Origin: Silene conica
Taxonomy: Eukaryota > Streptophyta > Magnoliopsida > Caryophyllales > Caryophyllaceae
Direction: 5' to 3'
DNA: 64,000 nt
Assembly (NCBI GenBank): GCA_029255685.2
Contig: CM055312.2
Span: 28,056,203 to 28,120,202, forward strand
Below the pieces are notes generated by a model, which did not search any database, had not been told where the DNA came from, and worked only from the letters and a program-made list of their open reading frames with translations. The translations under genes were made by a program, and so were the position numbers. Shown one piece after another: positions 39,690 to 51,004 of this stretch (position 1 is the first letter of the stretch; every line of letters starts with the position of its first letter).

Positions 39690-41190
39690 ATATTTAACTA
39701 ATTTCATTTATTAGTTTCACACATTTTTAATTAAGATGGAGGTATTCATTTTGAGTTTGAATGGTGTAGTAATATGGAAAAAGTAAAAGATTTGTCTTAT
39801 TACTCTTATATCCCCGTGAGACTATTTTTGACTCATTTTAATATTAAGACGAAGACAACTAAATTAGTTCATTTTTACGCTTTTCCATTTTCATTTTTAA
39901 TAGAAGTGCTGAATAACTTTAATAACCTTAAATAGTAAGTATATAAATATTAAAGAATAATGTTCTAAGATAGGAAAATTGTAAATTATCTATTATTCTA
40001 ATTCATTTCCGATTTTCATTTTTAATAGAAACGGTGAATAAAGTTAATAAACTTAAATAATAAGTATATAAATATTAAAGAATAATAATGATCTAAATCT
40101 AAGAAAAATTGTAAATAATCAGCTATTTTTTTATTTTTCTAAATCTAATAGAAAAGTTGTAAATAATTTATTATTTTCTTATTTTCTAATTCTAATAGGA
40201 AAATTATAAATAAATTATTATCTAAACAACTATTTTCTAATTTTCGAATTCTAATAGAAAAATTGTAAATAATTAATTATCTCCTAATTCCAGTAGAAAA
40301 ATTGTAAATAAATCATTATTTATAAATAAGTGTTTTGTAAAAGGTAGAGACTAACACGTGCTTAGAAAAAAGCGACTTCAATATTTAACTAATTTCATTC
40401 ATTAGTTTCACACATTTTTAATTAAGATGGAGGTATTCATTTTAAGTTTGAATGGTCTAGTAATATGGAAAAAATATAAGAACATAATGTATAAGAAAAA
40501 GTAAAAGATTTGTCTTATTACTCTTATATCCCCGCGAGACTATTTTTGACTCATTTTAATGTTAAGACGAAGACAACTAAATTAGTTCTTTTTTACGCTT
40601 TCCCATTTTCATTTTTAATAGAAACGCTGAATAACTTTAATAACCTTAAATAGTAAGTATATAAATATTAAAGAATAATGTTCTAAGATAGGAAAATTGT
40701 AAATGATCTATTATTCTAATTCATTTCCGAATTTCATTTTTAATAAAAACGCTGAATAAAGTTAATAAACTTAAATAGTAAGTATATAAATATTAAAGAA
40801 TAATAATGATCTAAATCTAATGGGAAAATTGTAAATAATCAGCTATTTTTTATTTTTCTAAATCTAATAGAAAAGTTGTAAATAATTTATTATATTCTTA
40901 TTTTCTAATTCTAATAGAAAAATTATAAATAAATTATTATATAAACAACTATTTTCTAATTTTCTAATTCTAATAGAAAAATTGTAAATAATTAATTATT
41001 TTCTAATTCTAGTAGAAAAATTATAAATAAATTATTATATAAACAACTATTTTCTAATTTTCTAATTCTAATAGAAAAATTGTAAATAATTAATTATTTC
41101 CTAGTTCTAGTAGAAGAATTGTAAATAAATTATTATTTATAAATAACTGTTTTGTAAAAGGTGGAGACTGCCACGTGCTTAGAAAAAAAC
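39690..41190 (+). repeat. ~690-bp direct repeat within the Helitron
   Basis: Sequence from ATATTTAACTAATTTCATT at 39690 recurs from 40381 for ~0.7-0.8 kb, including CACGTGCTTAGAAAAAA near each end. The second copy has an extra internal ~70-bp duplication of the TTCTAATTCTAATAGAAAAA type. Non-coding and AT-rich. Confidence 0.85.
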
Positions 41191-41961
41191 TTCCTTTAAT
41201 TATATATATTGATTTTGTTCCCCTTTTGATGGGCACAAGGATTAAGGAGGGGTATTATTTAATGAATAAGTGTGTGTTGTGGGCCTTGAAGATTGGAGAG
41301 AGGGTAAATTAATTAAGAGTTAACTAAGGGACCACATATACTTAAGAGGTTTAATTGTTCCCTCCAAAAACAAACTGCACAATTAAGTGCACAGGGACCA
41401 CGTACATACTCCCTCCAAAATACAACCACAATAAACAGTCCGGTCCAGAATAATACAACAACTTCTGAAATTTGTAAACAACCAGGAAAATGGAGACATG
41501 CCTCCATTACAAAATTACAATAATTAGAATCCAAAAATAAATTACAGATTTTACAATACGATATTTTAAAAACAAAACGATTTCAAGGGCAGAGTAAGAG
41601 GACTTCAGAATTGCATTTTTGTCTTTGTTAAATCAGCCAAGTTGGCTGCCTTTCAACCAAAATTAAACTGTCAAAGTCAAGTTACATCATCAAATTAACC
41701 CATAGTACTTAAAATTGGCACCAAATTTCAAATAAGGAGCCAAATTTCAAGCAAATTTCATTTTAGAGCCAAGTTAAAAATTCAAATGGTGCAAAGTTTG
41801 AAGGCATTATAAATAGAGGAACTATTTTAGCATTTACATACATCCTGCCAAAAATAACTTCATTTAAGAGCATCAAAACAAAAGAAACCCTTTCATTTAA
41901 ATACAACCAGCCAAAGCAACACCTTCATTTACACACATCCAGCCAAAACAATTAAAGAATA

Positions 41962-43267
41962 ATGAAAACAAAGAATCTTGACAATTTAGAAAGAGCAAGA
42001 ATAATTCAACTTTTGCTAGAAAAAAGTATAGATGGAAAACCTAAGCATGGTTCTATGTCAGAATTGGGAACACAGTTTGGGGTTTGTAGGAAACAATAAC
42101 AAATTTATGGAATGAAGCCAAAAAACAAAAGGCAGCCGGTCAAGTTATTAATGTGACTAGCAAACTAAAAGGCAGAAAAATGAAAAACAGAATGGTCTTT
42201 GATACTGAGAAGCTTGAGGCAATAGAGCTGACAAAGAGGACCACTCAATATCAAGTTGCACAAGGAATGGGTGTAAGTCAGTCTACAATCAACAGATGGG
42301 TGGGAAGGAAAAACATCAACTCTCACACAAATGCAGTGAAGCCAGGTTTGAAAGATCATAATAAGCTTGATAGATTAATTTACTGTCTTTCACATTTAGA
42401 GTATCATGAAGCAACAAAATCATTTGTTTTTAAGGATGATCGTAATATAGTTCACATGGATGAAAAATGGGTTTTTATAACCAAACCTAGTCAACGGTTT
42501 TATTTGGGAAGACGGGAAAGACGACCTTATAGATGTGTTCAGTCCAAAAGATTCATTAGTAAAGTAATGTTTATGTGTGCTATTGCAAGACCAAAATATG
42601 GTCCAAACAAAGAATTAATATGTGATGGGAAGTTGGGTATATGGCCATTTGTGATGGAGGTTCCAGCAAAAAAGAAACTAAAAAAACAGAAATGCTGGCA
42701 CATTGGAAACAAAATGTGTAGAGTCCATTAACAAAAAAGTAACAAAGGAAATGATTATCAAGGAGGTGTTGCGAGCCATTAAAGCTAAATGGCCATCAAA
42801 TTATAGTAAAAACATCCTCATACAACAAGACAACGCAAGGCCGCATATTAACAACAAAGACGCAGAATTCAGAGAGGCAGCCACTGCAGATGGGTGGAAT
42901 ATTCAGTTCACACATCAACCACCAAATTCTCCAGATCTTAATGTACTAGATTTGGGTTTTTTAGGGCTATTCAGGCACTTCAGCAAAAGAAAAAGTCCAA
43001 CATACTCAGTGAACTGGTGGATAATACAATCAAAGCATTTGATATTTGGATGCGCTTAAACTTAACTACGTTTTCATTACATTTCAGGCGTGCATGTTAA
43101 AAATAATGCAAATCAAAGCTGGAAATAATTATCAACTACCTCACATGCACAAGTCTAGACTGGCGACAGCTGGTTTATTACCTGAATATCTAACTGCTGA
43201 TATGACACTAGTTATGGATTGCATACGGTATGTAGAAAATTTAGGCTATGGAATATTTATGATTTAA
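41962..43267 (+). pseudogene. Mariner-like DD39D transposase, frameshifted
   Basis: ATG at 41962 (MKTKNLDNLERARIIQLL) opens a helix-turn-helix region, followed by a second DNA-binding part with YQVAQGMGVSQSTINRW. The catalytic triad is readable: D in IVHMDEKWVF, D in LIQQDNARPH, and D in SPDLNVLD with 39 residues between the second and third, the DD39D spacing of plant mariners. The C-terminus SRLATAGLLPEYLTAD is conserved. It is not translatable: frames shift near 42090, 42700 and 43045. It reads inward from the left terminus of the element. Confidence 0.9.
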
Positions 43268-43559
43268 TCAATTCAATAAACAGTATAGGTAGCACTTCAG
43301 GAAGTGCAGGTGGTGGAGCAGACACTGTGACGGAGGTAGGCGAATGTAGTAATGCAACAAATGTAACTGACCAACCTGGTTGTAGTAATGCTCCAACAGG
43401 CCACAGTGAACCTGTTGGTAACATTACTACAACTGTAATTCAAGGTTTGAGATAGACATGTGTCCAGGTGTGTCGTGCAATTAGGAGAATGCAAGGGCAG
43501 TGCAAAGACAAGTTTTTGAAGAAAGAAAAGGAAAGAAAGAATGCAACATAATCAGATAC

Positions 43560-43690
43560 CACATTTTGGAGAATCAACCAAGACATTTTGCAGAATCAAC
43601 CAAGAAATTTTGCAGAATCAGAGAAGACCTTTTGCAGAAACAGAGCACACATTTTGTAGAATCAGAATATGCAGAATCAGAGAAGATGCT
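43560..43690 (+). repeat. Short repeats of GCAGAATCAgaGAAGA type
   Basis: Six or so imperfect ~24-30-bp units built on TTTTGCAGAATCAACCAAG. It lies downstream of the transposase. Confidence 0.75.
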
Positions 43691-43974
43691 TAGTTAAGTT
43701 AACAGAACATGTAGTGTATGTATTATTAATGCCTTATGAACTTTGCACCATTAAAATTTACTCGGCAGTCATAAAATGAAATGTCTAAGGTCAAATTTAA
43801 TAGACGAATTTACTCAACAGTCATTTTTAGTTGTGAAGAACACAACCTACACATAGCCTCGTCACATTTATTTGTGGTGGCGTAATGCATAAATTGTGTC
43901 CTAGCCCTCAAATAAAATCAATGGGCATTATTAATGACAGAAAATCAAACACCAAGCTTTTTCATCATTAGTCC

Positions 43975-44670
43975 TCAAAACAAACTGAAGAAAAAAAATG
44001 AAAAAACGAGAAACAGTAATAAACCTTCAACATCTTCAACTTTTTTATCCTCTTTTTTTAACTCTTCAACTTCTATACCAAACATCGGCCAGTATTGACT
44101 CAGTTCCTGGAGAAACCAAAGTCTGTGCTCACGTGACTTCGGCCTCTCCAACCATTTCTTCCTCTTCTCTGCATTGTCCTTCATTATCCCCGAAGTCTCC
44201 TCCCTAGCCTGCTCGTCATCATCTTCCAACACACTCTGGATCTGCATGCAACTATCAGGGACTACAGTATCAACACTCCCAAATGAATCAGCAATAATAT
44301 CACTACATTCCGGCATAAAATACTCAGATTCCGGCATCATATTACCAGAATCCGGCAACATATACCCAGAATCCGGCAACAGTTTCCCAGAAACCGGCAA
44401 CAATTTCCTAAAAACCGGCAACAAATACCCAGAATCCGACATCATTTTCCCAGAATCCGACATCAATTTCCCATATTCCGGCAGCAAACAACTCGATTCA
44501 TGCGTCAAATAACCACGACCTTCGATGGAACAACCGGATTCCGGCAAAAAATCACCTGAATCCGGGAAATTATCACCAGATTTATCGCCATCGTCGGAAA
44601 ATTCATCATCTGATTCATGTTTACGAATCTCAACAACTTTAGAAACATCGATTTTGGTTGAGAAATTCAT
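43975..44670 (-). CDS. Acidic-repeat ORF inside the mariner element, unknown function
   Basis: Open frame of 231 codons from ATG at 44670. Residues ~18-45 are Asp/Glu/Ser-rich. Residues ~35-135 are about ten imperfect 8-11-residue units ending DSG or ESG with LLP or MMP before them. The part after ~175 is charged and aromatic (EKRKKWLERPKSREHRLWF, then QYWPMFGIEVEEL). The final hydrophobic run is probably intron: a GAAG|GTTTAT donor lies at 44025, so this may be exon 1 of a longer gene. It converges with the transposase and starts ~480 bp inside the right terminus. An AAACCCTAA telo-box (complement of 44841-44849) lies upstream. I do not recognise the family; a captured host gene or second mariner gene are both possible. 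Confidence 0.5.
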   Translation of the reverse strand: MNFSTKIDVSKVVEIRKHESDDEFSDDGDKSGDNFPDSGDFLPESGCSIEGRGYLTHESSCLLPEYGKLMSDSGKMMSDSGYLLPVFRKLLPVSGKLLPDSGYMLPDSGNMMPESEYFMPECSDIIADSFGSVDTVVPDSCMQIQSVLEDDDEQAREETSGIMKDNAEKRKKWLERPKSREHRLWFLQELSQYWPMFGIEVEELKKEDKKVEDVEGLLLFLVFSFFFFSLF

Positions 44671-44852
44671 GTGTGCTAACAGAAAAAGAGAGATTAATGG
44701 ATAGGTTAAGGTTTAGTTGAAGATAGGAATGAAGATTGGAGTTGTTATGGGTGAAGTGACGGCGGCAGGGAGAAAAGTTGGGTTTAGATGAAAGGAGAGA
44801 GAGGGGCGTTGGATTGAAATGGCGGAAGAGAGAGCAGGATTTAGGGTTTCTG

Positions 44853-44884
44853 GTGGGGCGGGGGGGGGGGGGGGGGGGGGGGGG
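44853..44884 (+). repeat. Poly-G tract
   Basis: A run of ~30 bases, nearly all G, upstream of the acidic-repeat ORF. The exact length is prone to sequencing error. Confidence 0.9.
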
Positions 44885-45154
44885 TTAATAAGACGGGAGT
44901 GATTAGGGTTACTAATTGGGTTGGGCTTGGTTAATTGGGTAGGATAGTGTTAATGGGTTGGGTTAAATAAATATTAAAGGGTAATTGGGTTTGGTTGGTT
45001 CATTAAGTGAATGGCAATTTCTGTAAATATCAACATCAAACAAGGACAGAATGGTAAATTAGTAGGTGAAAACGTTACCAAAAAAGGAAAGGGGAAGAAA
45101 ACCTGAATAATCCGTTTTAGGAAAGGGGAAGAAAATATGGAATAGGAGGGAGTA

Positions 45155-45414
45155 TAGTTTATGGTTATAAATAACGTATAATTTTATTTTTATCATGTAT
45201 TTGAACCTAAATCTATACAAATAAAGGTACAATTTGACCTCTACTCTAAGTAATTCTCATTTTTCACCCAAAATCATATTCCAATCGATATTTTTTAAAA
45301 TTTTATTCCTCCTCTAAACTATAATATGTTTAGCTATGTGTCCAACGAGTGTCGGACACGGGACGACTAATTAAGAGAAGTGTCTGTGCTACCTAGTTTA
45401 CAAGGGAGTTTAAT
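45155..45414. other. Flank between mariner and MITE
   Basis: AT-rich DNA with TGTCGGACACGGG and GTGCTACCT near 45350-45394, the possible right end of the outer element. No gene seen. Confidence 0.4.
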
Positions 45415-45973
45415 TAGGGATGTCATTGGTGCGGGGCGGTGCTGGATATAAGCTCCACTGTACTCGTATCTATCAAAAACCTCGTATTCATCCCCGCCCC
45501 ACCATCCATGGCGAGTACAAGTTTTCAAAACCATCCCCGCCCCACACCCATGGCGGATACAAGTTTCTAAACCATTCTCACCCCACCTACCCATTAACCC
45601 GCTATACATAAAAAAATTTTGAACTTTACTCGTACAAGTTGGTTTAATCACTATTAATTTCTATTTTCAGAATTTTTATTTACCAAAGAAGTTGGTAAAA
45701 TACTTTATAAAATAGCTATTTTTAAAATTACGTCTTAATTATAACAAAATATGTAAAATTATTGTAATAATGGTATTAATTTTTTTAATAATTAGCGGGT
45801 ATGCGGGTTTGAAGTGTGTAACACGCAAAAACCATCCCCGCCCCACTACCCATGGCGGGTACAATTTTCGAACCCGTCCCCGCCCCACCACCCGCGAAAG
45901 CTCTACCCGTCCTCGCCCCAACTTGGGCGGGTGCAGGGTGGTATCTAGTTGTACCCGCCCAGTGACATCCCCA
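45415..45973. mobile_element. hAT-type MITE
   Basis: A 559-bp segment with inverted ends TAGGGATGTCATTGG.GCGGG and, from the right, TGGGGATGTCACTGGGCGGG. The subterminal parts are rich in CCCCGCCCCACC and CCATGGCGGGTAC words in both halves, around an AT-rich centre. No transposase. The 8-bp flanks (AGTTTAAT / AGTTATTA) are only partly alike. The GC-rich ORFs over it are artefacts. Confidence 0.65.
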
Positions 45974-46059
45974 AGTTATTATCTTTAGCCCGAATTTATT
46001 GCAACTACGGTCACGGAAACCTTCGTTGAGATCAACCAAATATTAAGAGTGTAATCATA
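45974..46059. other. Unassigned junction
   Basis: Between the MITE and the partial LARD; nothing recognised. The left border of the partial LARD is not sharply defined. Confidence 0.3.
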
Positions 46060-48539
46060 TTACCCCACTTACCCAACGTAACAAGTTTAACACCCGGTGT
46101 AGCCTAGCCCACTTCCTTGTGAAGAAGGGATTCATGGGTTCTTTTCTTTGGTAAGGCGCTAAGTCTCAATATTGAGTACGTAAGAGATCTTATCAATTAT
46201 AATCTATCTCCTTTTAAGTGAACTAAGTCGGTGAATTATCGATAATTAATTGACACGGTGAGGACTCGAAACTCGATATGCATGTCATGTTAATGGCGAT
46301 TTGGCAATGCATGCAACATACTAAACAAATGCAAAGCGAAATAAATAAATTCCTAGTACGACCTTTCCTAAAATAGAAAAATGCTAATTTAAGATTACAA
46401 ATCGGAAACCAACTCCTTGGTCCCTAGGGCTTCTCGACACACATCTTGAGGAACACCGTCTTGGACTCCTTCCATGGATGCAAGGCCTTCGGAAACTCCG
46501 GAATTACAATAATTAAAAGTTTTCTATGTTTCTATCTACTTTATACATTATAAAATAGAATAAAAACAATAAAGTGATTCGAGATCACATTAATTACATC
46601 CGAATCAATAACCCCTTACATTGCGGGAATTACCGATTATCTAAGGCCATACTAAGACAAATTACATAATTCAAAATTTTACAATAAAAATATGACATTC
46701 ATACTTATAAACGCAGCATTATAATATGATTTAACATGTTCATTTTAATGCCAAATCGCCCTAATTAATATTTATTAGGTTAACATAAACCGGTTTTACG
46801 GGATATCGCAATTAATGCTAAAATAAAACATAAATCAAATTTATGTTCTAATTAATTTCCTAATACATTTTACTAATTTTGATTATAATTAACACTTAAT
46901 TATATAAATCGTTCATTTTAGGCCTTGAATTACATAACTCTTATGCAATAAATCCAAATAATTACAATAATTTTCGAAATTTGGATTTTTAATTCTTGAA
47001 CATTATGAAATATTACATTAATATCTATAATGTCAAAAATATTGGTTAAAATATTCGAACTTATTTCGATAAATCTAATGTACAAAAAAAATGCCTCTAT
47101 TTACGTTTTTTTATCATATAAAATCGTAAAACATGCTATACAACTTGATTTTGTACCAAATTTTACATACTATAAGTAAAATATGCACGTGAGGTCCTAT
47201 AAAAAAATTCAAGGTTAGAAACTCTTTCTAACTATTTTTAGTCCATTTTAGAGGATTTTACCCTTAAAAAACGCATATAATGACCAAAAATCATGTATAT
47301 GAACAATACAATCCCAAATGGACCAAAAATCATTTAGGACCAGATTATATAACATGCAAAATTTTCGAGTGATATATCTTATAGATCACAAATTTTAAAG
47401 TTTTATTTAAGTTACAATAACTCGGAAAAACAATAACCGATTATGCATGCAAACAACCTTTCCTCTGATACCAATTGTTAGGTTCTAAACCTTATTATAG
47501 TCAAACTATTTAGATTATCATATAACTCATATGAACTTATGCATGCATAACAAAGAAAACGAGATTAAGAAGAAAAACATTTTCTCCCTTACATTGAGAT
47601 CCTCGGGTTTTAGGGCACAAGTGAAGACTCCTTCTTCACTTGTTCTTGAGCTTATAGTAATGGAATGAATCTCCTATTAGTCCTCAATATAGACGACCTA
47701 CAATAGAGATGCACCAAGACACAATCTCTTAAGATTTGTGTTTATTTTTGCTAAAAAATCAAACACAAATTAACTAGTTTTACAACTAATATTATCACTA
47801 CTCTTAGTATAATATTATTGGAATGGATCTTGCTTGAAGATTAGGGTGGCACGGTTTTGGGAGAGAAAAATAATAGAATTTTCTTTCTCACACTACAAAA
47901 CCCTAATGTGATGTTGAATCAATGTGTTGAGAAGAACAAAACTCCTTTTGTCCTTCTCAAGAGCTTGGCCGTGAGGTTTGGGTAGGGTGCCCGCCCAATA
48001 CATGGGCACCTCACACACACAATGTCTTCCATTAAACACCATGCATTAACTAGATGTTCCCCACTTAACACATTATCATATAATGTGTTAAGTTGTATAA
48101 AATGTGTGTGTGTGTGTGTGAATGTCACACGGTCCATTTCACAAAAATGGACTCATACACAATTCACATTAATTTGATACGTAACAATTACATCGAACAT
48201 ATATTTGATTTTATGAATTTTATTAGTTTAACTAATTTAAACATTTATTCATTAAATTTGTAGTAATTCATCTAGTTAATATCTTCCCGTATAATACAAG
48301 ATATTACAACCTTTGTAATATCAATCCATTCTTAAATTGTTTCATAAACATTCAAGTTTTAACAACGACATTTCGTTTACTTAAAACTTTATTTATAATC
48401 TATAAAATCTTCCTTATCCATTTCACAAACTAGGATTGAACTGACTCGTATCCTTATACAGTCATTTTCTTTTTCATTAAGAGAGTTGTCCTATAGGTGT
48501 GACCTAAAGGGATCAACTGGTCACCACCGTCATACGACA
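46060..48539 (-). mobile_element. Partial LARD-family element (interior part plus LTR)
   Basis: Minus-orientation relative of the element at 27248-36262. It has an interior part (46060-47463), primer site CCTCTGATACCA (47462-47473, one mismatch to the standard site) and an LTR from 47476. The LTR is cut at 48539 by another LTR. The interior shares GGCGATTTGG..ATGCATGCAA and ACCGTCTTG..GGAATTACAATAA blocks with 32940-33300. It carries a short (GT)n run at 48100-48120. No coding sequence. Confidence 0.8.
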
Positions 48540-49845
48540 TGATGTGTGCATTTCATATAGACCCTTTTTGGCCTTTTTAGCACACATTTGTACGCCTTTT
48601 TCGTAGTATTTTGCTACGATTTCCCCCCGAATAGTCTACTTTGGTTTGTTTCACATTATTTGCAGGAATAAGTTGGAGTGGAGTCAAATTAGCCTTTTTG
48701 TGGTCTTTCAAGCTTGCATATGGAAGTCTGATTGGGAATTTGCTGCCCCAAGACGCGTGAATTGGATCTCCAAGGATGGAAGGTGTTCGAAGTGATCAAA
48801 AGCAGTCGATCGAGAGGTTTATGCCTCGATCGACCAGTTCTTACAAGAAAAGGATGCTCGATCGAGTGTTCGCTGAGTCGATATCTCTCGTTCGAGGGAT
48901 TCTCCTTCTCGGTCGAGAGGGTTGCCAAGATGAAGCTCTCGATCGAGGACATTTTGTTCTCGATCGAGTCATTGCTTAAGGATTCTCCTTGATCGAGGAC
49001 TTTTTCTGCTCGATCGAGGAATTAGCTGCCTGTTGAGCTTCTATTTTCACGTCATCATACGATAATCAGTCTTGTTATAAAACCTGAAGGAGGCGTGAAC
49101 AGAGAGCACCTCTCTTTTTTCAGAAAAAACCTAACTACTCTTTTATTTTTCAGAATATTTCCTAGTCACTAGTTTTGTACTTTTCATCTGTTTACGGAAC
49201 GGATTCTCCTTCTTCCATTCATCCTATGTTAAACAACTACGGTATTTCATCTTTTACTTGTATTTCGATTCTTAATAAAGTTTCTGCTATGTTTCTGTTA
49301 TTGCGAATTGTTGTTACTATTGTTCCTCTTTTAGTCATGTGTAACTAATCTTTACACTAGGATTTAGGGTAGCCATGGCATAGGTTGTTTTATTAGTTTT
49401 AGACACCCGAATTTCGGTTTGTATGTATCCGTCGCATTTTGATTTTTGTTGATTGTTTGAGTCGACGCACTCAATTGGCTGTTTAGAAACCCTCTTGGCC
49501 TAGATCGAAAGATTGGTTTAGGGGTAGTTCTGCGACGATTATTGGGACCATACTAATTAGGGCGAAAGCTAAGTTAGTATAGTTTTAGGGTGAATAGCGG
49601 ATCGGAAGGACCTTTTCTGTACCCACAAACCGCAATTAGGGTGACCTAAATTCGTAGACCAGACCTAGCTGACATGGTGAACCAAAAATCCTAGTGCTCC
49701 CTTTCCTTTTTTTCCCTTCTCCCTTTCTCTTGTAGTTTTAGTGACAAATTCTACCAATCCCCTAATTTTATTTACTTAAGACGGACTTGGTCGAACTATA
49801 AAATTCCTATCTCCCTGTGGATTCGATACCCGACTACACTACAAC
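48540..49845 (+). mobile_element. Tat/Ogre-type gypsy LTR, interrupted by a CACTA element
   Basis: Starts TGATGTGTGCATTTCATATA, similar in style to the minus-strand start of 4597-6264, and ends in CTCCCTGTGGATTCGATACC before the CACTA terminus at 49846. It contains a TATA-like box (GTTATAAAACC, about 49075), a pyrimidine-rich leader and a TCGATCGAG repeat zone. It broke the partial LARD LTR at 48539; the right flank is not visible. Lineage is inferred from LTR style only. Confidence 0.62.
48800..49020 (+). repeat. Palindromic CTCGATCGAG minisatellite in the LTR
   Basis: About nine variants of CTCGATCGAG(GA) spaced ~20-30 bp apart. The overlapping ORFs on both strands (48689-48992) are by-products of this self-complementary repeat. 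Confidence 0.85.
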
Positions 49846-49869
49846 AGATACGTCAGATTGCGACTGAAA

Positions 49870-50250
49870 TTAGCGACCACAAGCGGTCGCCCTTCTAATT
49901 TTAGCGACCAATTGCAGTCGCACGCCCTTAGTCGCATGCTATAGTCGCTTTTAACGACCGATATTGGTCGCCAATTTTAGCGACCGAAGAAAAAAAGGCG
50001 GGCGACCGCTAGTGGTCGCTAATTTAGCGACCGACTGCGGTAGCTAAATTAGCGACCGATTTCAGTCGCTAATTTGGCGACCGCCTTCAGTCGCTAAATT
50101 AGCGACCGATTTCAGTCGCTAATTTAGCTACTGACATCGGTCGCTAATTTAGCGACTGAAATCGGTCGCTAAGTGGTCGCCAATGAAAAAAAAGTTACAG
50201 GGGGTTAGCGACCGACAGTGGTCGCTAATTTTACATGTTCGGTCGCTAAT
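49870..50250. repeat. CACTA subterminal repeats (AGCGACC)
   Basis: More than a dozen AGCGACC/GGTCGCT words in both orientations, often paired as short hairpins around TTAGCGACCGA..TCGGTCGCTAA. Confidence 0.92.
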
Positions 50251-50480
50251 TCTACATGTATTTGCCCATAAAATTCGGTTTTGTCCTAGCCAAATCCGTA
50301 GCTACTACTGTAAACCTACAAGCAAAACCAAGAATCACTAGCGCACAACCCAATTGATGCGAAACATCTGATTGCATAAATAAAAAAAAGTCATATGGAT
50401 TACAAAGTACGAAATTCGGGTACTAAAGTAACAAGTATCCAACACTAAACAAGAGTCACTAAAAAAACCGGAGCAACTAG

Positions 50481-51004
50481 CTACGACACTGGAAAAGATG
50501 CTCCCGCCCCACTGCCACCTCCATAATCGGGATCTCTTGGATCCCGATCCTGTGGACGCCAACCGCTGTTACAATTAGCAAAGTAGGAAGACATCATTTC
50601 CATCTCTTCTTTCATTCTCCTCAGCTTTTCATCTCGTTCGGCGTCCCTTCTATCCTTCTCAGCTAGTTGCATCTGAAGGTGACTGACCAAACCAGGAACA
50701 TAGGGTTGATGCTGGGATGAGGACCCTCTTCTTGCCGGCGGTTCATAAAAGAGCTCTTTAGCTGAACCGGCCCCATAGACTCCTCCTTTATGAAAACCGT
50801 CTACCAATTCATACCATAGCTGATTGTCGGAGATGTCAGGGTTCGCCTTCTTTCGTGCAAGAAATGTTTCCTACAAAAAATAAAACATTATTAATAATAT
50901 ATACAATAACACTTACATATAAATAAATCATTGATTATAAATCATTTTTTAAATACTTTATACAATAACACTTACATATAATTCGCGATCTCTTGCATTT
51001 ATGA
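50481..51004 (-). CDS. CACTA transposase-associated gene, 3' exons (partial)
   Basis: Two minus-strand exons fit. The first, 50976-51004, is cut by the LTR array; it reads INARDRELY and has a TAT|GTAAGT donor. The second is 50481-50870, with a TTTTTGTAG acceptor, in the same phase; it reads ETFLARKKANPDISDNQLWY and LVDGFHKGGVYGAGS, then a charged helical stretch (QMQLAEKDRRDAERDEKLRR) and a Gly/Pro-rich end. The GG.YG..S motif followed by a coiled coil resembles the C-terminus of plant Ptta/En/Spm (Transposase_24-type) proteins. No stop occurs before the end at 50481. The 5' part lies beyond the LTR array, outside the window. Confidence 0.78.

Larger units (their letters stand above)
49846..51004 (-). 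mobile_element. CACTA (En/Spm) element, one end
   Basis: The terminus CACTACAACAGA at 49846 is followed by ~400 bp of subterminal repeats (TTAGCGACC and its inverse GGTCGCTAA, 49870-50250), the usual binding-site array of CACTA elements. The 3' exons of a transposase-type gene follow on the minus strand. The element is broken at 51004 by the LTR array, and its other end is not in the window. The 3-bp TSD would be CTA (49843-49845). Confidence 0.85.

Noticed and set aside
41407-41420. Alternative mariner/Stowaway left end (ACTCCCTCCAAAATAC)
   Set aside because: Matches the right terminus only in CTCCCTCC; the end split by the Helitron matches at nearly all ~32 positions and has TA flanks.
45367-46039. 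Glycine/arginine- and proline-rich ORFs near 45.4-46.0 kb
   Set aside because: They lie across a MITE whose CCCCGCCCC repeats give low-complexity translations in several frames.
48689-48992. Overlapping ORFs of 67-87 codons on both strands
   Set aside because: Frames opened by the self-complementary CTCGATCGAG repeat.
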